The notes under the pieces are model-generated. The model made no database searches, was not told the origin of the DNA, and worked only from the letters and a program-made list of their open reading frames with translations. The translations under genes and the position numbers were made by a program. From a virus, in IMG/VR virus record IMGVR_UViG_3300008119_000146, positions 1 to 22,192 of that record: a stretch of 22,192 bases of DNA. One strand, written 5' to 3'. This document shows, piece after piece, positions 1 through 5,880 of the stretch. Within the stretch, counting starts at the first letter, position 1; each line of letters starts with the position of its first letter.

Positions 1-939
1 GTTTTTAAGCGCACCTTTCTCAATTCCAACAGCCAAAGGTCGGTATTCCCGCATCTTCAACAAGATCGTTGCCGCAGTCTCACGGATGTCCCAACGCCCA
101 AAGACAATCTCTTTGACAAACCATTTGCCATCATCCGTTACCTTGACCACAGCAATAGCAGTCTGGTCTAGCCTTTTCTTAGAATTAGCCGCTTGTTTGG
201 CAACTTCCTCGAATCCTGCCAAGTCACAGGCTATGTAGTAACTTCCAAACTCAGGTTCAACCCCGTATTTAATCCACTCTTCCTTGAAGATGTCGCTACC
301 TGCATTGGTAAAGGATGCCATGTATTCTTGCTTGAAAGCAAAGGAAGACAGGGTTTTCTTGGCAGACTCAATCTCAGTAGGGTCAATCAGGGGGTTGTCT
401 TTTGTGGTGAAGTGCCAAGATTTCCAGTCCTTATCCTCTTCGCTTTCGCCCAATCGAAAGAGATCGTAAAACCAGTTTCTTCCTTTGGGAGTTCCGATAA
501 ACATGGCTCTTCCTTTTCTATCGGAGAGAGAGGCTCGGATAACTTGTTCCCACGCTTCGGGCTTAATGTCCGCAACTTCGTCAAGGACGGCGTAGGTGAG
601 GGAGACTCCACGGAGGGTATCGGGTCTATCAGCACCTCGGACGTAGATGGTTGCTCCGTTGATGGTGGTGATGTCTTGGTTGTTGATGTGGGCATTTTGG
701 ATAACTTCCCTTCCTAAATCCATTAGAACTTGCCAAATAATCTGTCTAGCCTGACCATTGGTAGGAGCAACATAAAGCACCGCAGAACCCGCAGGGCATT
801 TCAATGCTTCAATAAGTAAGGTGACTGCCGCCATACGGGACTTACCGCACCTACGACCAGCCGCAATTACCTTGAACCTAGTCTTATCCTTGAAGACTTC
901 TTCTTGCCAAGGCAGTAGGGAGAAGTTTAGATCACTCAT
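1..939 (-). CDS. terL: Terminase large subunit (partial, C-terminus beyond window)
   Basis: This is the ATP-driven motor and nuclease that packages phage DNA into procapsids. The first 313 residues are visible and the frame runs off the window at base 1. The sequence shows a Walker A motif (IAAGRRCGKS, residues 25-34), a Walker B motif (TYAVLDE, about 115-121), a coupling motif (FIGTPKG, 147-153), and the start of the RNase H-like nuclease domain with its first acidic residue in YYIACDLAG (D239). A GIEKGA segment near the edge also fits TerL nucleases. The ATG at 939 overlaps the end of the upstream gene by 8 bases, the usual TerS-TerL arrangement. Assignment is firm; the packaging type (cos, headful or direct repeats) cannot be told from what is visible. 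Confidence 0.95.
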   Translation of the reverse strand, partial: MSDLNFSLLPWQEEVFKDKTRFKVIAAGRRCGKSRMAAVTLLIEALKCPAGSAVLYVAPTNGQARQIIWQVLMDLGREVIQNAHINNQDITTINGATIYVRGADRPDTLRGVSLTYAVLDEVADIKPEAWEQVIRASLSDRKGRAMFIGTPKGRNWFYDLFRLGESEEDKDWKSWHFTTKDNPLIDPTEIESAKKTLSSFAFKQEYMASFTNAGSDIFKEEWIKYGVEPEFGSYYIACDLAGFEEVAKQAANSKKRLDQTAIAVVKVTDDGKWFVKEIVFGRWDIRETAATILLKMREYRPLAVGIEKGALKN

Positions 940-1309
940 TCTTAGCCTCTATGTCTTCAGCATCTATGGTTTCAGGGGTATGCGAAATCTCGCCTATTCC
1001 AGTAATGTTGATAGTTACAGCACTACGGGTTTTGCCTTCCTTCTCAAACATAGAGACAGGCAACATTCTGTCCATGCAGAGTTTGATGGCGGCTAGTTGG
1101 GCAGGGTGTTCATCATTCATGGCTATCTCTACCGCCTTATGGACTACTCTAGAACCTGCGCTGTTTATCAGGAGGTTCTTTAATTCTTTGAGTTGAGCAG
1201 TCTCAGTCTTGGGTAGAGTGATGAGTTCAGGCTTATCAGCATAACTGGTAAGGGAGAACTGTTTATTAGTAGAGCCTTTTGGTCTACCACGTGGTTTAGT
1301 TTCAGTCAT
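932..1309 (-). CDS. terS: Probable terminase small subunit
   Basis: This 125-residue protein lies directly upstream of the large terminase and overlaps it by 8 bases, the position expected of the DNA-recognition subunit of the packaging machine. It begins with a basic AT-hook-like segment (KPRGRPKGSTNK, residues 5-16), followed by a helical core containing HPAQLAAIKLCMDRMLPVS. That core resembles small-terminase-like phage proteins that open with GRPKGSTNK (the DUF5681 style). The C-terminal 25 residues are acidic (ETIDAEDIEAKNE). No strong ribosome-binding site is seen before the ATG at 1309. The function is inferred from position and general resemblance, since small terminases diverge too far for motif proof. 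Confidence 0.7.
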   Translation of the reverse strand: MTETKPRGRPKGSTNKQFSLTSYADKPELITLPKTETAQLKELKNLLINSAGSRVVHKAVEIAMNDEHPAQLAAIKLCMDRMLPVSMFEKEGKTRSAVTINITGIGEISHTPETIDAEDIEAKNE

Positions 1310-1754
1310 GTACTTTTGTCCACAAAGGGGAAGTTAGTTGTTGGTAACACGTCCACATAAAGCAGTGTATTTTTGAATTTGCACAACACATTTGGCTACG
1401 GCGCTAACCCGCATTACGCATTACCAACACGGCTGGAGACTGACTATCTAACCCGCCTCAATCAAAGTTTCCTAGGACTGTTGACTCTCAATTAGCGGGG
1501 CTACCAAGTCTTGCGGACTCGGGCTTCAATCTCCATGCGTCTTGGCAACTCTATTATGAACTAGATTTATTTGTTGAACAATAGGGTAATCCCTGATATA
1601 GTAAAGACAACGGGGGCATGACCCACCCCTCTATGCGGTTGAGCCGACCAAGTAGGATAAACGTGATGAACTAGGTGAGTCTCTAGTAGCCCTCTAAATG
1701 CTGTGAAGCAACATAGACAAGGTGGACGGGGCAATGTTACTTAGGCTTGATTGT

Positions 1755-1783
1755 TTGACAAACAGTCTTGTAATCTAGATAAA
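1755..1783 (+). promoter_or_regulatory. Sigma70-like promoter inside the intergenic region
   Basis: A perfect -35 box TTGACA (1755-1760) is followed after 17 bases by GATAAA (1778-1783), a 4/6 match to the -10 consensus. Transcription would start near 1790 and run rightward. The first likely gene is 570 bases downstream, so the transcript would carry a long leader or be a non-coding RNA. Confidence 0.45.
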
Positions 1784-1784
1784 C

Positions 1785-1971
1785 GAGAGGCTCTCTCTTC
1801 TTGAGATTTACCTGTATATACGGGTTACAGGCTATCGTCCGTAACACGTAAGTCAAGGACGGGAAGAAGGGAAGGGAAGTATTAGTTAATAGGACAAGTC
1901 CTTACGGACAGGACAAGTCTTTTCTAGCAATATCCTAAATTGGCTTTTCTTGTGGGGGAGAGGCTCCCACA
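1785..1971 (+). other. Hairpin-rich segment, candidate non-coding RNA or leader
   Basis: Downstream of the 1755 promoter lie consecutive short inverted repeats: GAGAG/CTCTC near 1785, CCTGTA/TACAGG around 1811-1831, CGTCC/GGACG around 1836-1862, and a bulged 8-bp stem TGTGGG(G)AG / CTCCCACA at 1951-1971 with loop AGG. None is followed by a convincing T-run, so I do not call a terminator. Whether these form one folded RNA is inference; no covariance evidence is available here. Confidence 0.25.
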
Positions 1972-2010
1972 AATATTACACAGCACGACTACCCCCTCCC
2001 CCCCATACAT

Positions 2011-2160
2011 AAGTAAGCACTAACTAACTTAGATGTTAGCAACCACTAACTTGTATGTTAGCAAGCACTAACTAACTATGTCAGCGTAAGTAAGTAAGCA
2101 CACACTAACTAAGTAGGTTAGTAGTTACTAACTTATTGGTAAGTGAGCACTCACTAACTT
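2011..2160. repeat. Array of six 20-bp imperfect palindromes
   Basis: Six copies of an imperfect palindrome with consensus ANGTNAGY-ANNN-ACTAACTW lie at 2011-2030, 2033-2052, 2055-2074, 2092-2111, 2115-2134 and 2141-2160. The right arm ACTAACTW is invariant; the left arm approaches its reverse complement AAGTTAGT. Start-to-start distances are 22, 22, 37, 23 and 26 bp, so several neighbours sit about two helical turns apart on one DNA face. A seventh copy lies at 9225-9244. The layout fits an operator or iteron array bound by a dimeric protein. It is not a CRISPR: spacers are only 2-17 bp and irregular. Confidence 0.8.
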
Positions 2161-2256
2161 AGTGTATATGGGTCATGCTGCATATGATACTTATTAGTTA
2201 CAAATAGTAATTGCCTATTAATAATGGTAAACCGATAGAAAAGATTATTATTTTAT

Positions 2257-2320
2257 TAGGGTTTATCCTAGTACTTAATTGTTGTTGCAACGTTATATTA
2301 TTGTTACTGGTTAGCAGTAA
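2257..2320 (+). promoter_or_regulatory. Promoter/operator region of the GP88 cassette
   Basis: The 17-nt motif TAGGGTTTATCCTAGTA (2257-2273, arms TAGG/CCTA) recurs with one mismatch at 6414-6430. A possible -10 box TATATT (5/6) lies at 2294-2299, and the shared motif falls where its -35 box would be; no good -35 is visible. Directly downstream is a perfect hairpin or operator, TTACTG-GTTAG-CAGTAA (2304-2320). The gene starts at 2361. Confidence 0.4.
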
Positions 2321-2360
2321 TCAGTAAACAATCAACAATTTTTTAATAGGTGAATTTAAT

Positions 2361-3119
2361 ATGCGTAACCCATACAAAACCCGATTAGCCGCTTTAGGGC
2401 TAACCTACAAAACGATTCTAGGTGAATCATCCACCAAAACGATCAAAGGGGAAAAATTAGGTTTTCTCACGGGTATCGTTTACCTAGTACCTGATTCCAA
2501 GATTTGTGCTCATGCCAAATTAGCAGGTTGTCTGATTCCGTGCCTTGCTACAGCGGGTAGAGGGGCTTTTAATAGTGTGCAAAATGCCAGGCAAGCGAAA
2601 ACCCAATTTTTCTACACAAACCAGCAAGCATTTTTATTGTCATTGGCCGCCGATATATGGTCGTTGCAAAATAGAGCGGCTAAATTAGGTTTTACCCCTT
2701 TAGTGCGACCAAATGGGACAAGCGATATCCCATACGAAAATTTACCAGTAGTGGACGGATTAAACATTTTCCAATTATTTCCACAGGTGCAATTCTATGA
2801 TTACACAAAACATCCAAGCCGCAATTTAACGGGTAAAACGTGTAATAACTATGATCTAACCTTTAGTTTTAGTGCTATCACACCAAAACCTATAAGCATA
2901 AAAGGGCTAACTAATCCGCATAATTCCCGTGTTGCTGTAGTTTTCCAAAAACGTGCCGATATCCCTAAAGTTTTCCGTGCTTGGCAAGTAGTGGATGGGG
3001 ATGATACGGACGTGCGACATATAGAGCCAAAATCCGTTGTAGTGGCACTCTATGCTAAAGGGAAAGCAAAACATGATACAAGCGGCTTCACTCAAATCAA
3101 AGGGGTGCATTATGCGTAA
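2361..3119 (+). CDS. GP88-like phage protein of unknown function
   Basis: The 252-residue protein resembles the phage 'gene product 88' family. It has a cysteine cluster after a glycine-rich strand (C49, C57, C61 in SKICAHAKLAGCLIPCLATA), an AGRG turn (65-68), an RPNGTSDI motif (116-123), FPQVQFYDYTK (140-150), and a late VVDGDDTDVRH (210-220) followed by AKGKAKHDTSGF (232-243). These blocks appear in the family order; the biochemical role of the family is not known to me. A weak ribosome-binding site (AGGTG) precedes the ATG. The gene heads an AT-rich rightward cassette set between leftward terminase and replication genes, preceded by the palindrome array and followed by a strong terminator, which suggests an independently regulated or acquired unit. 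Confidence 0.8.
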   Translation: MRNPYKTRLAALGLTYKTILGESSTKTIKGEKLGFLTGIVYLVPDSKICAHAKLAGCLIPCLATAGRGAFNSVQNARQAKTQFFYTNQQAFLLSLAADIWSLQNRAAKLGFTPLVRPNGTSDIPYENLPVVDGLNIFQLFPQVQFYDYTKHPSRNLTGKTCNNYDLTFSFSAITPKPISIKGLTNPHNSRVAVVFQKRADIPKVFRAWQVVDGDDTDVRHIEPKSVVVALYAKGKAKHDTSGFTQIKGVHYA

Positions 3120-3207
3120 TTTTTTCTATAACGCACTATCTTGCCTGGCATTTTGTACCCTGTGGGTATTGTGCTTGTTATCTTATTTTGACGTTTTAGT
3201 TTTTTAA
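3112..3207 (+). CDS. 31-residue putative membrane peptide
   Basis: A short frame starts at an ATG inside the end of the GP88-like gene (8-base overlap), with AAAGGGG about 8 bases upstream as a good ribosome-binding site. After MRNFFYNA the peptide is almost wholly hydrophobic (LSCLAFCTLWVLCLLSYFDV), consistent with a single membrane span. It ends just before the next gene's ribosome-binding site. It is not recognised; the overlap and ribosome-binding site are the main support. Confidence 0.45.
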   Translation: MRNFFYNALSCLAFCTLWVLCLLSYFDVLVF

Positions 3208-3216
3208 AAGGGGTTA

Positions 3217-3414
3217 ATGATGGATCATAAAACGCACTTATCCTATTCAATTGATAGGAAATGGATATTAATGCATGATGGATCACCATTGTGTGACTAT
3301 AAAAAAACTTATGATGAAGTAATGCTAGTAGTTAAACACTACAAAATTACTTTACCTGATTGCACTTGGAATGGTGATAGGGGTGATTGGGTTATTACAT
3401 CCACAATTCAATAA
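3217..3414 (+). CDS. Hypothetical protein, 65 aa
   Basis: The gene follows AAAAGGGG with suitable spacing and begins with two ATG codons in tandem (3217 and 3220); either could be used. The product is small, soluble and aromatic-rich, with YSIDRKWILMHDGS (10-23) and an ending of NGDRGDWVITSTIQ. No family was recognised. It is the third gene of the GP88 cassette, and its base composition is AT-rich like its neighbours. Confidence 0.6.
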   Translation: MMDHKTHLSYSIDRKWILMHDGSPLCDYKKTYDEVMLVVKHYKITLPDCTWNGDRGDWVITSTIQ

Positions 3415-3424
3415 AGGGGCAACA

Positions 3425-3559
3425 ATGCCAAAAATTATATTTAATCGTTTACTTAATGGCTGGTTTATTGTTAGGGGTAAACATCAAACCCCTATCGGTG
3501 GCCGTTTTGAAACAAAACAAGCGGCCATTGATCACCTAAATAAAAAGCGGGTGATTTAA
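3425..3559 (+). CDS. Hypothetical protein, 44 aa
   Basis: I chose the ATG at 3425 because it is preceded by AAAGGGG and begins 10 bases after the previous stop; a longer in-frame start at 3371 would lie inside the previous gene. The product is basic and compact, with FNRLLNGWFIVRGKHQTP and an ending KQAAIDHLNKKRVI that may form a helix. No family was recognised. Its stop codon overlaps the ATG of the next tiny frame (TAATG). Confidence 0.55.
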   Translation: MPKIIFNRLLNGWFIVRGKHQTPIGGRFETKQAAIDHLNKKRVI

Positions 3560-3612
3560 TGATCTACGCAACAATAGCATTAATCCTACAAATAATACTA
3601 AAAAGAAAATAA
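3559..3612 (+). CDS. 17-residue hydrophobic peptide (possible)
   Basis: The tiny frame overlaps the previous stop codon as TAATG and encodes MIYATIALILQIILKRK, a hydrophobic stretch with a basic tail, as in very small membrane peptides. It ends 6 bases before a strong terminator, so it would be the last gene of the cassette. At this length chance cannot be excluded. Confidence 0.3.
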   Translation: MIYATIALILQIILKRK

Positions 3613-3618
3613 ACCACT

Positions 3619-3640
3619 AACCCGCTTCGGCGGGTTTTTT
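3619..3640 (+). terminator. Rho-independent terminator of the GP88 cassette
   Basis: A perfect 7-bp stem AACCCGC / GCGGGTT closes on a stable TTCG tetraloop (3626-3629) and runs into a T-tract (3635-3640). This is a textbook intrinsic terminator for rightward transcription. Confidence 0.92.
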
Positions 3641-3721
3641 GTTGTCCAAAATAACCCATTAAATTTTAGCCCCTAGAATGCATTTTCTATGCTTGGTGCT
3701 ATCTACCCATTAACCCAATAG

Positions 3722-3754
3722 AAAAACGCCTATAAACTAGGTTTTAATGCGTTT
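3722..3754 (-). terminator. Probable intrinsic terminator of the leftward replication operon
   Basis: Read on the minus strand, AAACGC and GCGTTT pair (plus positions 3749-3754 and 3724-3729) around an inner AAAC-CTA-GTTT hairpin, and a run of five T residues follows. It lies just after the stop codon of the last gene of the leftward operon (3760), back to back with the rightward terminator. Confidence 0.6.
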
Positions 3755-3759
3755 GAATG

Positions 3760-3975
3760 CTAGTCATGCGGGTAATTGTCCGTAGTTGATACGGTTACTA
3801 GTCCCACAACGTTTAAATCCATGTCAGGGGTTAGCCCTAAATTGTGGAAATGAGCCGCCCACACAATTGCAATCCGAAAACCCTCGCTCATATTGCCGCC
3901 GCCTATGGTTGTCAGAATCTTATGATCATTTGGCGTAAATTTAACGTGTATCGCTTTTTTCTCTTGTTTTTCCAT
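3760..3975 (-). CDS. Small ribbon-helix-helix-like protein (possible DNA-binding)
   Basis: The 71-residue product starts with a basic strand-like segment (KKAIHVKFTPNDHKIL, 6-21), then a GGGNMSEGFRIAI turn-helix (25-37). This pattern resembles ribbon-helix-helix repressors, where a strand pairs across a dimer and a following helix starts after a Ser-Glu-Gly turn. The gene overlaps the end of the RuvC-like gene by 35 bases and is the last gene of the leftward operon. The fold is inferred by eye; an autoregulatory role would fit but is not shown. Confidence 0.55.
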   Translation of the reverse strand: MEKQEKKAIHVKFTPNDHKILTTIGGGNMSEGFRIAIVWAAHFHNLGLTPDMDLNVVGLVTVSTTDNYPHD

Positions 3976-4429
3976 TGATGCAATCCCGCCAATATTCAGC
4001 GATTAAAAGTGATTCTGCTATGTTTATATCTTTCTTTCTTTTCAATGGTGCTGTAGGCCATAGCATACGGGCGCAATCCAATGCTTCCCCTTTATCGCTT
4101 GTTAGGTGGAAATGCTTTTTCCATTTTTGAGGGCTAACCATATGCAATGGGTAATTAGTTAACTCGCATACCGCAGTAATCACACCCACCGCCCTACCAA
4201 ATTGGAAAGTGCTTGCCACACCCTGATTAGGCATTGAATGAACTAATTCACAGCATATTTCAGCACCCTCTTTTGGGTCAACCAGCCGCAGGATCATGTT
4301 TTTAAACACCATTGGCAGAATGTGCTTGTCTTGGTGTTCGATCATGAATGAATCCAAATAATCCCCATTTGAATCAACTGCACCCACAGCCCCTGAGACT
4401 GAGCCTGGGTCTATTCCTATGTAAATCAT
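3941..4429 (-). CDS. RuvC-like Holliday junction resolvase
   Basis: This predicted RNase H-fold endonuclease would cut branched DNA made during replication and recombination, clearing junctions before packaging. The N-terminal strand carries the catalytic aspartate in YIGIDPGSVSGAVG (D7), the second acidic site is E61 in CCELVHSMPNQG, and the C-terminal pair is seen in KKDINIAESLLIAEYW (D134, E139). At 162 residues it matches phage and bacterial RuvC length. AAGG precedes the ATG, which overlaps the upstream stop as ATGA. It belongs with the ERF/YqaJ recombination genes on the other strand. Confidence 0.88.
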   Translation of the reverse strand: MIYIGIDPGSVSGAVGAVDSNGDYLDSFMIEHQDKHILPMVFKNMILRLVDPKEGAEICCELVHSMPNQGVASTFQFGRAVGVITAVCELTNYPLHMVSPQKWKKHFHLTSDKGEALDCARMLWPTAPLKRKKDINIAESLLIAEYWRDCINGKTREKSDTR

Positions 4430-4623
4430 TTTTTAACCTTTTTCTTTGCTACTTTGAGGATATGTAAACGCTGATATTGCTTAATGGCATCTTCAGGGAC
4501 AACTCTCTCTTGCGTTGTAAATCGGTGCTGATTGCCACATTCTCTGCGCCTTGTATAGCCAAAAATAGTTGATTCTCTGCTTTCTTTGATTGTTGTCCAA
4601 GCACCACAAGTAGGGCATTTCAT
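4426..4623 (-). CDS. NrdR-type zinc-ribbon phage protein
   Basis: The 65-residue product matches the zinc-ribbon half of NrdR: MKCPTCG at the start (C3, C6), then TRRRECGNQHRFTTQERVV (C29, H33). The second metal pair is Cys-x3-His rather than the Cys-x2-Cys of bacterial NrdR, and the ATP-cone domain is absent. So it is not a full ribonucleotide reductase repressor; a small nucleic-acid-binding role is more likely. The C-terminus is lysine-rich (KVAKKKVKK). ATGA overlaps join it to both neighbours, implying translational coupling. Confidence 0.7.
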   Translation of the reverse strand: MKCPTCGAWTTIKESRESTIFGYTRRRECGNQHRFTTQERVVPEDAIKQYQRLHILKVAKKKVKK

Positions 4624-4898
4624 TTTGTCTCTTTCAATTTGTTCATTCTTAATCTAAGGTTATCCACAAATGCTTTCCCACGCTTCTTCTCCATCGATTC
4701 GACTATATCTCGCCACCAAGTCGATGCTTTGTGCTTCCCAATGAGGTTGATTTGTTTCATGTAACGCATCTTCCATTCTCTCGCTAGACATTGCAAAATC
4801 TCCTCTTGTGTCTCCGCAGACCCATAATGCTTGATTAACCTCTCTAGGTAGGCAGAGGAATCCTCGTTTTTGTCTATCAAGTAGTTCATGGGCTTCAT
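4620..4898 (-). CDS. Hypothetical protein, 92 aa (DUF7696-like)
   Basis: A small helical protein whose C-terminal part (IVESMEKKRGKAFVDNLRLR, 65-84) resembles short phage proteins with a 'YL-x2-VEKKRG-x-AA-x2-L' helix. I prefer this frame to an overlapping one at 4660-4908 because its ATG forms an ATGA overlap with the upstream stop and its own stop overlaps the downstream start, continuing the coupling seen through this operon. Function unknown. Confidence 0.65.
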   Translation of the reverse strand: MKPMNYLIDKNEDSSAYLERLIKHYGSAETQEEILQCLAREWKMRYMKQINLIGKHKASTWWRDIVESMEKKRGKAFVDNLRLRMNKLKETK

Positions 4899-5125
4899 TC
4901 TTGGTCATCTTCGCCTTCTGATTCGTAAAAGCCAGACCATGATTGACTTTGTTCTTGAATAAAAGCAGGTAGTTTGCTTAAAAGAATCTCGGTTTGGTCG
5001 GGGCTAAGCAGAAAAGTAACTTCTTTTCCGTATTCGTAAGAATCCTGCTGAATTACTAAAAATCCCCTATCAGAAACATAAAACTTTGTTCTAAGTGTTT
5101 CCATCGTGTTTATTACTTTGCTCAT
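4895..5125 (-). CDS. Hypothetical protein, 76 aa
   Basis: The product is acidic at the end (ESEGEDDQE) and has a strand-rich middle with RGFLVIQQDSYEYGKEVTFLL (positions 20-40). The ATG at 5125 overlaps the upstream stop as ATGA; an internal ATG at codon 8 is an alternative. No family was recognised. Its place between the replication initiator and small nucleic-acid genes suggests an early role. Confidence 0.6.
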   Translation of the reverse strand: MSKVINTMETLRTKFYVSDRGFLVIQQDSYEYGKEVTFLLSPDQTEILLSKLPAFIQEQSQSWSGFYESEGEDDQE

Positions 5126-5880
5126 TTTCTTAACCTTTCTAAAGCCAATTTAATCTCAGGTGGCATCGGAACACCCTCTTTTAGTTTTTGCTCAACAGCA
5201 ATCAAGGCTGGGTCACGCTCGAATCTACTTGGCACAGTAGTAAACACTTGGTCTGCTTTGTTCTCAGGTTTAGCAACCCATTCTGCCTTGAAAGACTGCC
5301 AATTACGAATCACAATTTCGTTTAAAGCATTTTCAAGTGTCCAGCCCGCCTTGTCTGCTTCTTTCTGTATTCCATCAATAACCAATTCTGTAACTTGTGC
5401 TCGCTTGGTTTTTCTCTGTTGGACAAATGAATCCCAAACAAGTTGTGATACGCCTTCAGGCGGTGTTTTAGTTTCTGTTTTAGTTTTAGTTTCGGTTTCG
5501 GTTAAAGGTGCATCTGTATGCAACTTGTATACATCTGTATGCACTTGTATACCATCGTCTGCAAGTGATGGATATTTGCTTTCTTTTGCTCTAGGAATGT
5601 TGTCCCATTTAGACATTTGTAATACATTTTTGCCAAAAGACTCATAAACAACAATCAAATTCTTGTTGACAAGTTCCTCAAGCAAATCTTTACACTTATT
5701 TATGCTCATTGAGTCTTTTATTGGAAAACAATTTGCTTTAATCATTGCAGGTCTTGCGTCAAAACGACCAAAATCATCGACTGTTACCAGTAAACGATAA
5801 AAAAGATTTTCTGCTTGGGGTGATAGGTTGTCGATGGCTTCGCTGTCACGGACACCTGGCTTTAGATACCTAGTAGGCAT
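5122..5880 (-). CDS. Phage replication initiator / replisome organiser
   Basis: The 252-residue protein probably binds the phage origin and recruits the host helicase. Residues 1-95 form the winged-helix-like domain common in phage replication proteins, with SPQAENLFYRLLVTVDDFGR (20-39) and DARPAMIKANCFP. A low-complexity linker (about 110-141, TETETKTKTETKT) leads to a helical C-terminal domain (142-252) likely to contact partners. AAGGA lies upstream of the ATG. The linker DNA contains iteron-like repeats described separately. It heads the coupled leftward operon that ends with the RuvC-like and RHH-like genes. No DnaC-type ATPase or helicase is seen in the window. Confidence 0.8.
   Translation of the reverse strand: MPTRYLKPGVRDSEAIDNLSPQAENLFYRLLVTVDDFGRFDARPAMIKANCFPIKDSMSINKCKDLLEELVNKNLIVVYESFGKNVLQMSKWDNIPRAKESKYPSLADDGIQVHTDVYKLHTDAPLTETETKTKTETKTPPEGVSQLVWDSFVQQRKTKRAQVTELVIDGIQKEADKAGWTLENALNEIVIRNWQSFKAEWVAKPENKADQVFTTVPSRFERDPALIAVEQKLKEGVPMPPEIKLALERLRK
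5466..5553 (-). repeat. Iteron-like repeats and A-rich tract inside the replication gene, candidate origin
   Basis: On the plus strand, CATCTGTATGCAACTTGTATA-type units stand in tandem at 5511-5531 (21 nt) and 5532-5551 (20 nt), identical except for one extra A. Next to them (about 5468-5505) lies a strongly strand-biased tract of TTTCGG and TTTTAG units. Direct repeats beside an AT-biased tract within the initiator gene recall the lambda origin inside gene O. Origin function is inference. Confidence 0.4.

Larger units (their letters stand above)
1310..2360. other. About 1 kb intergenic control region without convincing genes
   Basis: No open frame of believable length, codon pattern or start site was found on either strand. 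The region separates the leftward terminase genes from the rightward GP88 cassette. It holds, in order: a stretch with several short hairpins (for example AGTC-TTGCG-GACT near 1507-1519); a sigma70-like promoter at 1755-1783; a hairpin-rich segment to about 1971; a C-tract at 1992-2004; the palindrome array at 2011-2160; and an AT-rich segment from about 2170 leading to the 2361 gene. Lying beside terS, it is also a candidate packaging-recognition site. I looked for tRNA genes and found none with a closing acceptor stem. Confidence 0.7.

Noticed and set aside
193-717. 174-codon open frame on the plus strand
   Set aside because: It lies antisense to the large terminase, whose frame carries Walker and nuclease motifs; the plus frame has no family look and no ribosome-binding site.
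1525-1531. tRNA gene, suggested by a T-loop-like TTCAATC
   Set aside because: The flanking 5-base arms do not pair, and no acceptor or anticodon stem can be built around it on either strand.
1951-1971. Intrinsic terminator at the bulged hairpin
   Set aside because: Neither strand has a T-run directly after the stem.
2011-2160. CRISPR array
   Set aside because: Units are short imperfect palindromes with gaps of 2-17 bp; there are no regular spacers and no cas genes.
4660-4908. 82-codon minus-strand frame overlapping the 92-residue gene
   Set aside because: The competing frame 4620-4898 has exact ATGA overlaps at both ends and a recognisable helix pattern; this one has neither.
5258-5647. 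129-codon plus-strand frame
   Set aside because: It is antisense to the replication initiator and mirrors its low-complexity linker; no ribosome-binding site.
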